NCBI GenBank assembly: GCA_039649115.1
Contig: JBBWZQ010000365.1
Span: 1-19,047 of the forward strand
Length of the DNA: 19,047 nt
DNA from: DATEJJ01 sp039649115
Lineage (GTDB): Bacteria > Actinomycetota > Actinomycetes > Mycobacteriales > Micromonosporaceae
Direction: 5' to 3'
Shown here: positions 8,182 to 15,514 of the stretch, in pieces
How the letters are laid out: each line of letters opens with the position of its first letter
How positions within the stretch are numbered: the first letter of the stretch is position 1
Notes under the pieces: model-generated
Told to the model about the DNA's origin: nothing
Database searches by the model: none
Seen by the model: only the letters and a program-made list of their open reading frames with translations
Made by a program: the position numbers and the translations under genes

Positions 8182-10086
8182 ATGCGGCCGTTCGTGTACT
8201 CGTCGCAGCCGGCGCGGATCGTGTTCGGTGCCGGCACGCTGAGTCAGCTCCCCACTGAGGTGGCCCGTCTCGGGTGCAGCCGCGCGCTGGTGCTGTCCAC
8301 CCCCGAGCGGGGCAAGTCCGCGCGCGACGTCCTCGGCGGGCTGGCGGTGGCCGCGTTCGGCGATGTCGTGATGCACACCCCGGTCGAGGTCACCGAGCAG
8401 GCCCTGGCGGTGGTGCGCGCACACGACGTTGACTGCCTGGTGTCGGTGGGCGGTGGCTCCGCCACGGGCCTGGCCAAGGCGCTCGCGCTGCGTACCGACC
8501 TGGCGCAGGTCGCGGTGCCCACGACGTACGCGGGATCCGAGGTGAACCCGGTGGTGGGACAGACCGAGGCGGGCACGAAGACCACCCGCTCGTCGCCGGC
8601 CGTGCTGCCGGAGACGGTCATCTACGACGTCGAGCTGACCCTCGGGCTGCCCGTGGACCTGTCGGTCACCAGCGGCGTCAACGCGCTGGCGCACGCGGTC
8701 GAGGCGCTCTACTCGCCCGACGCCAATCCGGTCACCGACAGCCTCGCGCTGCAGGCGATCAGCCGGATGGCCGGTGCCCTGCCGCGGATCGTGGCCGATC
8801 CGTCCGATGTGGACGCCCGGGCCGACGCGCTGCTCGCCGCGTGGCTCGCCGGCACCTGCCTCGGTACCGTCGGCATGGGCCTGCACCACAAGCTGTGCCA
8901 TACGCTGGGCGGCTCGTTCAACCTGCCGCACGCGCCCACGCACACGGTCGTCCTGCCGCACGCCATGGCCTACAACGCACCGGCGGTACCGGACGTGATG
9001 CGCCGCATCGCCGGGGTACTCGGCGTGCGGGACGCGCCGACCGGCATGTACGACCTCATCGCGTCGCTGTCCGGGCCGACCTCGCTGCGGGAACTGGGCC
9101 TGGCCGAGGCGGACCTCGCCGAGGCGGCCGGCCGGGCGACCGCCGCTGCCTACCCCAACCCGCGCGAGGTCACCGTGGCAGGCGTGGCGGGCCTGCTGCG
9201 CGAGGCGTGGCAGGGCCGGCGGCCCGCACCGCTGGTGGCGGACTCCGGCTGGCTGACCCGCCAGGTCGTGGACAGCTTCGCGCACGCGCCTGACCCGCGG
9301 GTCAGGCAGCTGGTCACCGGACTGGTGCGGCACCTGCACGAGTTCGCCGTCGAGAACGACCTGACCGAGTCCGAGTGGCAGTTCGGCATCGACTTCCTCA
9401 CCCGGGCCGGGCACGTCACCACGGATACCCGGCAGGAGTTCGTGCTGCTGTCGGACACCCTCGGCGTGTCGAGCGTGGTGGACACGCTCACCAACTCCCG
9501 TACCCCGGACACCACCGCCTCGGCCGTGCTCGGACCGTTCTATGTGGACGGACCGCCCGCGGCGGACGGCGGCGCCGACATCAGCGCAGGCATGCCGGGT
9601 ACGCCGCTGTGGGTCGACATCCGCGTCGTGGACCTCGGCGGCGAGCCGGTACCGGGCGCGACCGTGGACGTCTGGCAGTCCAATGAGGACGGTTTCTACG
9701 ACGTCCAGCTGCCCGACCTGCACGGCCCCGCGCTGCGCGCCCGCTTCCACACCGACGGATCCGGCCGCCTGACGTTCTGGTCGATCCTCCCGTCCGAGTA
9801 CCCGATTCCCGGGGACGGGCCGGTCGGGCAGATGCTCGACGCGGTGGGCCGCCACCACTGGCGCGCGCCGCACCTGCACTTCATGATCTCAGCTCCCGGC
9901 TACCGGCGGCTGGTGACCCAGCTGTTCGTGGCCGGCGGCGCGTATCTCGACTCGGACACCGTCTTCGGCGTCAAGGACGAGCTGATCGTCGACTACGCGG
10001 TGCGCGCGGGGCCGACCCCGGACGGCCGGCCGGTGCCGAACGAGTGGCGGCTGTTGGAGTTCACCTTCCGCATCTCGCCCACCTGA
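8182..10086 (+). CDS. Fusion of maleylacetate reductase (N) and hydroxyquinol 1,2-dioxygenase (C)
   Basis: This 634-residue single frame contains two enzymes. Residues 1 to about 355 are a maleylacetate reductase of the Fe-alcohol-dehydrogenase fold. Visible motifs are GGGSATGLAKA (90-100, nucleotide binding), PTTYAGSEVNPVVG (113-126), NALAHAVEALY (167-177) and HHKLCHTLGGSFNLPH (235-250). The usual first Asp ligand is Asn167, as I recall for this subfamily. Residues about 362-634 are an intradiol dioxygenase: an N-terminal helical domain (362-436), then the Fe(III) set Y506, Y540, H564 and H566 (HLHF). The dioxygenase would convert hydroxyquinol to maleylacetate and the reductase, with NAD(P)H, would convert that to 3-oxoadipate. 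The linker is only about 10 residues. The start has AAGGGGG at 8171-8177. Each half is near full length, so this is a fusion, not a chimera of fragments. Confidence 0.95.
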   Translation: MRPFVYSSQPARIVFGAGTLSQLPTEVARLGCSRALVLSTPERGKSARDVLGGLAVAAFGDVVMHTPVEVTEQALAVVRAHDVDCLVSVGGGSATGLAKALALRTDLAQVAVPTTYAGSEVNPVVGQTEAGTKTTRSSPAVLPETVIYDVELTLGLPVDLSVTSGVNALAHAVEALYSPDANPVTDSLALQAISRMAGALPRIVADPSDVDARADALLAAWLAGTCLGTVGMGLHHKLCHTLGGSFNLPHAPTHTVVLPHAMAYNAPAVPDVMRRIAGVLGVRDAPTGMYDLIASLSGPTSLRELGLAEADLAEAAGRATAAAYPNPREVTVAGVAGLLREAWQGRRPAPLVADSGWLTRQVVDSFAHAPDPRVRQLVTGLVRHLHEFAVENDLTESEWQFGIDFLTRAGHVTTDTRQEFVLLSDTLGVSSVVDTLTNSRTPDTTASAVLGPFYVDGPPAADGGADISAGMPGTPLWVDIRVVDLGGEPVPGATVDVWQSNEDGFYDVQLPDLHGPALRARFHTDGSGRLTFWSILPSEYPIPGDGPVGQMLDAVGRHHWRAPHLHFMISAPGYRRLVTQLFVAGGAYLDSDTVFGVKDELIVDYAVRAGPTPDGRPVPNEWRLLEFTFRISPT

Positions 10087-10108
10087 CCACGCACCGAAGG
10101 AGTACCAC

Positions 10109-11845
10109 ATGGTCGAGACCGACGTCCTGATCGTCGGCAGCGGCCCGGCCGGTGGCGCCGCGGCCCTGCTGCTGAGCACCTACGGCGTGCCCAACATCGT
10201 GGTGACCAGGTACGGCAACCTCGCCGACACGCCGCGGGCGCACATCACCAACCAGCGCACCATGGAGGTGCTCCGCGACGCGGGCGTGGAGGACCAGGTG
10301 ATCGCGCAGGCCACGCCCCAGCGGCTGATGGGGCAGACGCCGTTCTGCTCGATCAACCTGGCCGGCGAGGAGCTGGGCCGGCTGCACACCTGGTACACCC
10401 ACCCGTCCCGGCAGGCCGACCATGACCTCGCGTCGCCGTCCAGCATCTGCGACATGCCGCAGCACATGATGGAGCCGGTGCTCATCGGCAACGCGATCGC
10501 GCGCGGCACCACGCTGCGGTTCAACACCGAGTACGTGTCGCTGGTGCAGGACGATGACGCGGTGACCGCGACCGTACGCGACCGGCTGCGCGGCGACGAG
10601 TACCAGATCCGCGCGAGGTACCTGATCGGCGCGGACGGCGGCCGCAGCGCGGTCGCGCAGGACATCGGCCTGCCGATGGTGGGCCGGATGGGCGTGGCGG
10701 GCAGCATCAACATCCTGTTCGAGGCCGACCTGTCGCACCTCGTCGCGCACCGGCCCAGCATCCTCTACTGGGTGCTGCAGACCGGGGCGGACGTGGGCGG
10801 CATCGGCATGGGCCTGGTGCGCTGCGTCCGCCCCTGGCACGAGTGGCTGATCGTGTGGGGCTACGACATCGCCGGCGGGCCACCGGACCTGACCGAGGAG
10901 TACGCCCGCCAGGTCATCACCCGGCTGGTCGGCGACGACTCGGTACCCGTGCGCGTCAAGTCCTCCTCCGCGTGGACCGTCAACCACATGTACGCCGAGC
11001 GGTACCACGCCGGTCGGGTGTTCTGCGCCGGCGACGCGGTGCACCGGCACCCGCCGTCCAACGGGCTCGGCTCGAACACGTCCATCCAGGACGCGTACAA
11101 CCTCGCCTGGAAACTCAAGCTCGTGCTGGACGGCTCGGCCGGCCCGGCGCTGCTGGACAGCTACTCCGCCGAGCGGGTACCGGTCGGCAGGCAGATCGTG
11201 CACCGCGCCAACCAGAGCATCGGCGAGACCCGCCGGTTCTTCGACGCGCTCGGCCTACTGTCCACAGAAGACCCCGCGCAGATGACCCAGAACATCGACG
11301 GGCGCAACCGAGCGACGCCGGAGGCCGAGAAGCAGCGGCAGTTGCTGCGCGATGCGGTCGAGTTCAAGAACTACGAGTTCAACACGCACGGCGTCGAGCT
11401 CAACCAGCGGTACCGGTCGGCCGCGGTGGTGCCGGACGGCAGCGACGAGCCGGTCAACCCGCGCGACGACGAGCTGTACCACCTGCCCACCACCTGGCCG
11501 GGCGCGAAGGTGCCACACGCGTGGCTCGGCCGGGGATCGAGCCGGCTGTCCACCCTGGACATCGGTGGCCGGGGGCGGTTCACACTGCTCACCGGTATCG
11601 GCGGCGAGGCCTGGGTGGCGGCGGCGCGACGGGCGCGCGACGTGCTCGGCATCGCGCTCGACGCGTACGTCATCGGCGCCGACTACGCGGACATCTACGG
11701 CGACTGGGCCCGGCTGCGCGAGGTGGGCGACAGCGGCTGCGTCCTGCTGCGACCGGACAACCACGTCTGCTTCCGCAGCCGCTCGGTCAGCCCGGCCGCC
11801 GGCGATGCTCTGGCGGCCGCACTGCGTCAGGTGCTGGGCCGGTAG
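10109..11845 (+). CDS. FAD-dependent phenol/resorcinol-type monooxygenase (TfdB/PheA-like)
   Basis: This 578-residue single-component flavin hydroxylase has the Rossmann motif GSGPAGG (10-16), the DG motif GADGGRS (174-180) and the second FAD motif with CAGDAVHRHPPSNGLG (306-321). The C-terminal thioredoxin-like domain (about 430-578) is typical of the phenol hydroxylase / 2,4-dichlorophenol hydroxylase group. The family hydroxylates phenols ortho to OH using NAD(P)H and O2. Because the upstream gene consumes hydroxyquinol, the likely substrate is resorcinol or a related phenol that yields hydroxyquinol. The exact substrate cannot be read from sequence. A clear ribosome site (AAGGAG, 10097-10102) precedes ATG 10109, 22 bases after the fusion gene, so they are one operon. 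The 3' end overlaps the convergent cyclase gene by 59 bp. Confidence 0.93.
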   Translation: MVETDVLIVGSGPAGGAAALLLSTYGVPNIVVTRYGNLADTPRAHITNQRTMEVLRDAGVEDQVIAQATPQRLMGQTPFCSINLAGEELGRLHTWYTHPSRQADHDLASPSSICDMPQHMMEPVLIGNAIARGTTLRFNTEYVSLVQDDDAVTATVRDRLRGDEYQIRARYLIGADGGRSAVAQDIGLPMVGRMGVAGSINILFEADLSHLVAHRPSILYWVLQTGADVGGIGMGLVRCVRPWHEWLIVWGYDIAGGPPDLTEEYARQVITRLVGDDSVPVRVKSSSAWTVNHMYAERYHAGRVFCAGDAVHRHPPSNGLGSNTSIQDAYNLAWKLKLVLDGSAGPALLDSYSAERVPVGRQIVHRANQSIGETRRFFDALGLLSTEDPAQMTQNIDGRNRATPEAEKQRQLLRDAVEFKNYEFNTHGVELNQRYRSAAVVPDGSDEPVNPRDDELYHLPTTWPGAKVPHAWLGRGSSRLSTLDIGGRGRFTLLTGIGGEAWVAAARRARDVLGIALDAYVIGADYADIYGDWARLREVGDSGCVLLRPDNHVCFRSRSVSPAAGDALAAALRQVLGR

Positions 11846-12629
11846 GCACGGCCACGCCGACCAGTTGACCGTCGCCGGGCGGGGTGCGCGGCTGCTCCTC
11901 CAGCCAGTGTCCGGAGTTGGGGATGTGATCGGTCTCTATCTCGCGCTGGCGTGGCCGGGGCACGCTCGGCGCGGTGGTCGGGCGCAGTCCGTCGTCGTCG
12001 AGGAGCGGGTCGTAGCACGCGGTGCGCCGGCCGGTGCTCTTCGCGCGGTACAGGGCGCGCTCGGCCCGGCGCAGGATCTCCGGCAGATGGACGTACCCGT
12101 GCACCGGCGCGAGTCCGACGGTCGCGCTCACGATGACGGTACGGCCGGCGACCCGGATCGGCCGGGCGAGCGCCTCGGCGAGCCAGGCTCCCGCCGGGTA
12201 CGGCCAGCACCAGTCCGAGTCGGCGCTGCTGAGCAGGCCGGCGAACTCGTCGCCGCCGAGCCGGCCGACGAGGTTGTCACCGGCGTACGCGGCCAGCCGG
12301 CGGCTTGTCGTGATGAGCACCTCGTCGCCCGCGGCGCGGCCGAGCGTGTCGTTGATGAGGCGCAGGTTGTCCAGGTCGATGACGACACCGACCAGTGGGG
12401 GCTGCTCGCGGTCGGCGAGCAGATCGGCGCCCAGCCGGTTGAATGTCTGCCGGTTGGGCAGGTCGGTCAGCGGATCGTGGGTGGTGGCGTGCCGTTCTTC
12501 CTGGAGTACCTGGCGCAGCGTCGCGGCCTCGGCCTCGGCGTGCCGGGCGCGGTACCGGGCACGCAGGCCCGCACCGAGGCCGGCTGCCGCGGCGGCACCG
12601 GCGGCGAGAGAGAGGGTCAGCGGGTCCAT
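11787..12629 (-). CDS. Diguanylate cyclase, GGDEF domain, single membrane anchor
   Basis: This 280-residue protein has a hydrophobic Ala/Gly/Leu-rich N-terminus (about 4-22), then RARYRARH and a short helical linker, then a complete GGDEF domain (about 50-205). Active-site features include DPLTDLPNR (52-60), D85 and N93 in DLDNLRLIND, GDE (101-103) and an intact GGDEF (125-129). The canonical RxxD inhibitory site before GGDEF reads AGDN (116-119), so product inhibition is probably absent. No EAL domain is present. Residues about 210-280 are Pro/Arg/Gly-rich and probably disordered. ATG 12629 is chosen for AAGGA about 6 bases upstream; a longer frame has no better site. It would make cyclic di-GMP, which in actinomycetes acts through BldD on development (established for Streptomyces). 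It is convergent with the monooxygenase. Confidence 0.9.
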   Translation of the reverse strand: MDPLTLSLAAGAAAAAGLGAGLRARYRARHAEAEAATLRQVLQEERHATTHDPLTDLPNRQTFNRLGADLLADREQPPLVGVVIDLDNLRLINDTLGRAAGDEVLITTSRRLAAYAGDNLVGRLGGDEFAGLLSSADSDWCWPYPAGAWLAEALARPIRVAGRTVIVSATVGLAPVHGYVHLPEILRRAERALYRAKSTGRRTACYDPLLDDDGLRPTTAPSVPRPRQREIETDHIPNSGHWLEEQPRTPPGDGQLVGVAVPTGPAPDAVRPPEHRRRPG

Positions 12630-12770
12630 GGTGTTCCTTCGCTGGACGGGGCACGGGGGGTTTGCGGGCATCGGAGGCGCGGCGCGGCTCGCGATGCGGG
12701 AGGGCCCTTCACAACAGGCCAATCAGGTTTCATGTTTCGCCACATTGAACCTCGGCCTTCGCGACTCCAT

Positions 12771-12787
12771 ATCTGTGAAACACAGAT
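12771..12787. promoter_or_regulatory. Palindrome ATCTGTG-AAA-CACAGAT, candidate operator
   Basis: This is a perfect 7-bp inverted repeat with a 3-bp centre. Its core TGTGAAACACA differs at one base from TGTGAATCACA upstream of the XRE regulator gene. It lies about 140 bp upstream of the cyclase start and overlaps a possible -10. It may be a target of the neighbouring XRE protein; that is inference. Confidence 0.5.
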
Positions 12788-12813
12788 TACGAAGTGGACA
12801 GTGGCTTTGACAA
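12784..12813 (-). promoter_or_regulatory. Candidate promoter for the GGDEF gene
   Basis: On the minus strand TTGTCA (12808-12813) is followed after 18 bases by TAATCT (12784-12789), a fair -35/-10 pair. The -10 overlaps the palindrome at 12771-12787, so a protein bound there could block transcription. The untranslated leader would be about 145 bases. Confidence 0.35.
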
Positions 12814-12946
12814 CCTCCCAGATTCAACTAATGCCCTCACGCCGTCCCTTGTCCCAAAAGGTGAGACAACAGGCCCCGGGGTACCCGATGTGCGGCGCCG
12901 GCTACCCGTTGTAAGGTTCCGTCAAGCCTTGAGACAGGCGAATGCA

Positions 12947-12982
12947 GAAGATCCCCCGAGGTGGCGCCCTCGGGGGATCTTC
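12947..12982 (-). terminator. Strong hairpin terminator after the XRE-DUF397 genes
   Basis: This is a perfect 15-bp stem (12947-12961 with 12968-12982) and a 6-base loop TGGCGC. It starts about 35 bases after the stop of the minus-strand DUF397 gene. No U-run follows on either strand, which is common for actinobacterial terminators. It would also stop transcription from the left. Confidence 0.75.
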
Positions 12983-13016
12983 CGTCTCTGGGGTGTCCCC
13001 GGAGCCGGCTGCCGGC

Positions 13017-13220
13017 TCAGATGTCGTACCGTCCGGCCTTCACGTCGTCGAGGAACTCGGCGAAGGCGTCCGGGGCGAGGACGAGGGCACCGCAGTCAGG
13101 GTTCTTGCTGTCCCGCACGGCGGTGACACCGGGCAGGTTGCCGGCCACCTCCACGCAGCCGGTGTTGGCTCCGGTGCTGCGGGCGGCCTTGCGCCAGTTC
13201 GCTTGAGACAGGTCAGTCAT
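13017..13220 (-). CDS. DUF397 domain protein (downstream of the XRE regulator)
   Basis: This 67-residue protein has the whole DUF397 pattern: NWRKAARS near the start, CVEVA, AVRDSKNPD and a C-terminal FAEFLDDVKAGRYD. These small proteins are typical of actinomycetes and usually sit beside XRE/DUF5753 regulators. In Streptomyces some act with the regulator in development or antibiotic control (WhiJ-type loci). The start ATG 13220 has GGAG 7 bases upstream and lies 4 bases after the XRE stop, so the two are cotranscribed. A longer frame to 13277 would overlap the regulator and is not favoured. Confidence 0.88.
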   Translation of the reverse strand: MTDLSQANWRKAARSTGANTGCVEVAGNLPGVTAVRDSKNPDCGALVLAPDAFAEFLDDVKAGRYDI

Positions 13221-13224
13221 TGCG

Positions 13225-14076
13225 TCACTCCAGTGTTTCGGCGAGGTGCTTGAGGTGTGCGGTGGTGGCTGGTTCATTCAGCGCCGCGTCCCGGATGCGA
13301 CCGAAGAGCACGGCGAAGGGCCCCACTTCCGGGCTGGTGCTCACCTCCCTGATTCCGGCGTCGTTCTCCAGGTAGACCATGCCGGGTTCGTCTCCCGGAA
13401 AATCGAAGATGCTGATGAGGCTGCTCATGCCCGGGTGCGGGCCGTCCTCGAACCGCAGCAGGCGCACCTGCACGCCGGGCTGGCGGCTCATCGCCACCAG
13501 GTGCTCCACCTGTTCGCGCCGCTGCGCCTGGGTGCCCCACCGGTACATCAGCGAGGCCTCGGTGACCACGGCGATCAGTTCGGGGCGGGTGCTGCCGCCC
13601 CGGGTCAGGATCTCCTGGCGGCGCAGCCGGGCCTGCAGCGCCCGGTCCCGCCACTCCGCCGGCTGGGTACCCACCTCGGTGTGCGCCTCGACGTAGGCGC
13701 GCGTCTGCAGCAACCCGGGCAGGATCAGCGGCATGTAGAGGCAGATGCGTACCGCGTCCTCCTCGAAGCCCGGGTACTCGCTGTCGCCGAACACGTCCCC
13801 GTACTCCCGCCACCACCGGCGCCCCCGCGCCAGTACCGCCAGATCTTCGAGCTCCTCCCGCTCGGCCTGGCTGACCTCGTAGATGCGCAAGAGGTCGCGG
13901 ACATCGCTCATTTCCGGACGTTTCCAGGTATTGGCCTCGAACCGGCCGACCTTGCCCCTGCCCCAGTTCAACTTGTCGCAGACCTGGTTGGCGGTGTAGC
14001 CGTTCTTGATGCGCAGCTCCGCCAGCCGCCGCGACAGCCTGCGCTTGGCGACCGTGGGGCCAAATGCGTCGGTCAC
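13225..14076 (-). CDS. XRE-family regulator with DUF5753 domain
   Basis: This 283-residue protein has an N-terminal helix-turn-helix (about 11-70; RLAELRIKNGYTANQV, LNWGRGKVGRFE) and a DUF5753 domain (about 88-270) with the signature LYMPLILPGLLQTRAYVEAH. The family are DNA-binding regulators partnered with DUF397 proteins. GTG 14076 is chosen because GAAGGAAGG precedes it by 5 bases; it also overlaps the stop of a 13-codon leader ORF as GTGA. A longer frame begins at GTG 14139, but that codon lies inside a palindrome and lacks a ribosome site. The palindrome at 14129-14141 suggests autoregulation. Confidence 0.9.
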   Translation of the reverse strand: MTDAFGPTVAKRRLSRRLAELRIKNGYTANQVCDKLNWGRGKVGRFEANTWKRPEMSDVRDLLRIYEVSQAEREELEDLAVLARGRRWWREYGDVFGDSEYPGFEEDAVRICLYMPLILPGLLQTRAYVEAHTEVGTQPAEWRDRALQARLRRQEILTRGGSTRPELIAVVTEASLMYRWGTQAQRREQVEHLVAMSRQPGVQVRLLRFEDGPHPGMSSLISIFDFPGDEPGMVYLENDAGIREVSTSPEVGPFAVLFGRIRDAALNEPATTAHLKHLAETLE

Positions 14077-14114
14077 TCGGGCCTTCCTTCTTGACAGGGC
14101 GTCGCGATCAGCAT
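14073..14114 (-). CDS. Possible 13-residue leader peptide ORF of the XRE gene
   Basis: ATG 14114 reads MLIATPCQEGRPE and stops at 14073. A near-perfect ribosome site AGGAGGG (14119-14125) ends 4 bases before the ATG. Its TGA overlaps the GTG start of the regulator (GTGA), the arrangement of translational coupling. The strong ribosome site is out of position for the regulator itself. Whether the peptide matters or only its translation does is unknown. Confidence 0.4.
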   Translation of the reverse strand: MLIATPCQEGRPE

Positions 14115-14128
14115 ACAGCCCTCCTAAA

Positions 14129-14141
14129 TTGTGAATCACAA
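14129..14141. promoter_or_regulatory. Palindrome TTGTGA-A-TCACAA, candidate XRE operator
   Basis: Perfect 6-bp arms flank one central base, placed 3 bases upstream of the leader-ORF ribosome site. The wider 15-base stretch TGTGAATCACAAACT (14130-14144) recurs with a single change at 15401-15415, upstream of the methyltransferase gene. Its position suits repression of the XRE-DUF397 transcript. Confidence 0.55.
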
Positions 14142-14187
14142 ACTGGTCGAGCGATTCCGCCGATCGGGGTACAGCTGCTCCCTCAGA

Positions 14188-14460
14188 TCAACTGGCCGCA
14201 TCGTCGAACTCGCCGCCCTTGGCACCGTCGAGGAAGCACTCCCACTCGTGCCGGTCATAGGCGAGCACCGGTCCGCCCGGATCGCCGGCCACCCGGGTGA
14301 GCACCCAGCGCTCGCCGTCCACGTCGACCATCGCCACCTCCACCGCTCCGGGGGCCTCGCCGGAGCGCTGCCAGTTCTGCGCCTCCACGTCTATGCCGAG
14401 CTCGTCGACACCAGGTTTCCTGGGCACCGCCGTGACCGTTCCTTCCGTTCCTGCCACCAC
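14188..14460 (-). CDS. DUF397 domain protein (downstream of the methyltransferase)
   Basis: This up-to-90-residue protein is a diverged DUF397 member: NWQRSG, AVEVAMVDVDGERW, then GGPVLAYDRHEWECFLDGAKGGEFD. An N-terminal extension of about 28 residues precedes the domain. GTG 14460 follows the methyltransferase stop by 17 bases but has a poor ribosome site. GTG 14427, with GGAAGGA 12 bases upstream, is an alternative. It probably shares the methyltransferase transcript. The start is uncertain; the domain call is fairly sure. Confidence 0.8.
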   Translation of the reverse strand: MVAGTEGTVTAVPRKPGVDELGIDVEAQNWQRSGEAPGAVEVAMVDVDGERWVLTRVAGDPGGPVLAYDRHEWECFLDGAKGGEFDDAAS

Positions 14461-14477
14461 TTACTGATCATTGTGCG

Positions 14478-15278
14478 TCATGGCCGGCGCCCGACCGCCG
14501 AGTAGAACCAGCGGGAACCGTCGTCGTCTGCCGCCTCGGGGTCCTCCGCACCCCAGAGCCCGACAAAGTTGACGGCGGCCGGCGCGCCGGCGAACGGCGG
14601 CACGATCTCGAAGCCGTCGAAGAACCGCTCGACCTGCGCCCGGGTCCGCGCGGTGCCCGGGGTGGGCGTGGTCCGGTAGATCTCCGCCACGCCCACGATG
14701 ATCCGTTCCGCCTGATGATCTCCGGTCGGCGCGGACAGCGCCAGGTACGAGCCGGACGCGAGCGCGTCGCGGTAGCGGGCGATCAGCGCCCACGGATCAT
14801 CCTCATCCGGTACGAACTGGGTCACGGCCACCATGAGAATCCCGACCGGTTCGGTGAAGTCGATCAGGCGCTTGGTCTCGGGGTGGGTGAGGATGGCCGT
14901 CGGGTCCCGCAGGTCCGCCTGGATCACGGCGGTGTTCGTCGCGCCCTGGAGCAGGGTGCGGCCGCGCTCGATGACGCGCCGGTCCTTGTCCACGTAGACC
15001 ACCCGGCCGTCCGGGGTGAACTCGCCGACGACCTCGTGCGTGTTGCGCTGCGTGGGCAGGCCGGCGCCGATGTCGATGAACTGCCGGACGCCCCATTCGC
15101 CGGCCATCCGGGCGACCGCGCGCTGCAGGAAGCCCCGGTTGGCCCACGCCGCGTCGACGATCTCCGGGATCAGGGACCTGATCCGCTCGACCGCCATGCG
15201 GTCCGCCGCGCTGTTGGCCGTGCCGCCGAGGTAGTAGTCGTACATGCCAGCCACGAACGGAGTTTCCAGATCGCTCAT
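14478..15278 (-). CDS. SAM-dependent methyltransferase, DUF574 / SAV2177 family
   Basis: This 266-residue protein matches the actinobacterial DUF574 group. It has GMYDYYLGG (11-19), the SAM-binding loop FIDIGAGLPTQRNTHEV (67-83) and VVYVDKDRRV (93-102), the acidic end of strand two. The family has a Rossmann methyltransferase fold; substrates are generally unknown. Members often lie beside XRE/DUF397 loci, as here. ATG 15278 has GGAG about 7 bases upstream. It begins a two-gene minus-strand unit with a DUF397 gene and is divergent from dnaG. A motif shared with the XRE operator lies about 123 bp upstream. Confidence 0.9.
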   Translation of the reverse strand: MSDLETPFVAGMYDYYLGGTANSAADRMAVERIRSLIPEIVDAAWANRGFLQRAVARMAGEWGVRQFIDIGAGLPTQRNTHEVVGEFTPDGRVVYVDKDRRVIERGRTLLQGATNTAVIQADLRDPTAILTHPETKRLIDFTEPVGILMVAVTQFVPDEDDPWALIARYRDALASGSYLALSAPTGDHQAERIIVGVAEIYRTTPTPGTARTRAQVERFFDGFEIVPPFAGAPAAVNFVGLWGAEDPEAADDDGSRWFYSAVGRRP

Positions 15279-15400
15279 CTCACGTCTCCAGGATCTTCAG
15301 GAAGAAGAGGACGGGGTACCGGCAGCGTCAGCGCGTCGGCGAGGGTGCTACACCGTGCGCGAGGATCTCTGTCCTTCGTCTTGCAGTCTGTCACTCGATC

Positions 15401-15415
15401 TGCGAATCACAAACT
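15401..15415. promoter_or_regulatory. Half-conserved copy of the XRE palindrome
   Basis: TGCGAATCACAAACT matches TGTGAATCACAAACT (14130-14144) at 14 of 15 bases. It lies in the divergent gap between the methyltransferase gene (minus) and dnaG (plus). It could control the methyltransferase unit and possibly affect dnaG, whose start is 100 bp away. Confidence 0.45.
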
Positions 15416-15514
15416 CCTAATCAAATAGGTGAGCCGCTGGGGCGGGTTCGTCCCGGGCCGCCGGACGGGGCAGGATGTATCCGGAGGCTGACCGTCCTTG
15501 GACCAGGAGCCAGC

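Larger units (their letters stand above)
12630..12946. other. Non-coding region upstream of the GGDEF gene
   Basis: It is less GC-rich than its surroundings and no gene is supported. It contains the palindrome at 12771-12787 and a minus-strand promoter candidate overlapping it. A plus-strand TTGACA (12807-12812) with TAATGC (12829-12834) is also present, but no plus-strand gene follows. A short plus-strand open frame (about 12732-12914) lacks a ribosome site and was not accepted. Confidence 0.5.

Noticed and set aside
8146..9879. 577-codon minus-strand open frame across the fusion gene
   Set aside because: It is antisense to a protein with all catalytic motifs and has no motif of its own.
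11258..11268. CTGTCCACA, similar to a DnaA box (also near 16886 in dnaG)
   Set aside because: Single copies inside coding genes; no cluster as at an origin.
12732..12914. Plus-strand frame of about 60 codons between the GGDEF and DUF397 genes
   Set aside because: No ribosome site, and it crosses the palindrome and a promoter-like region.
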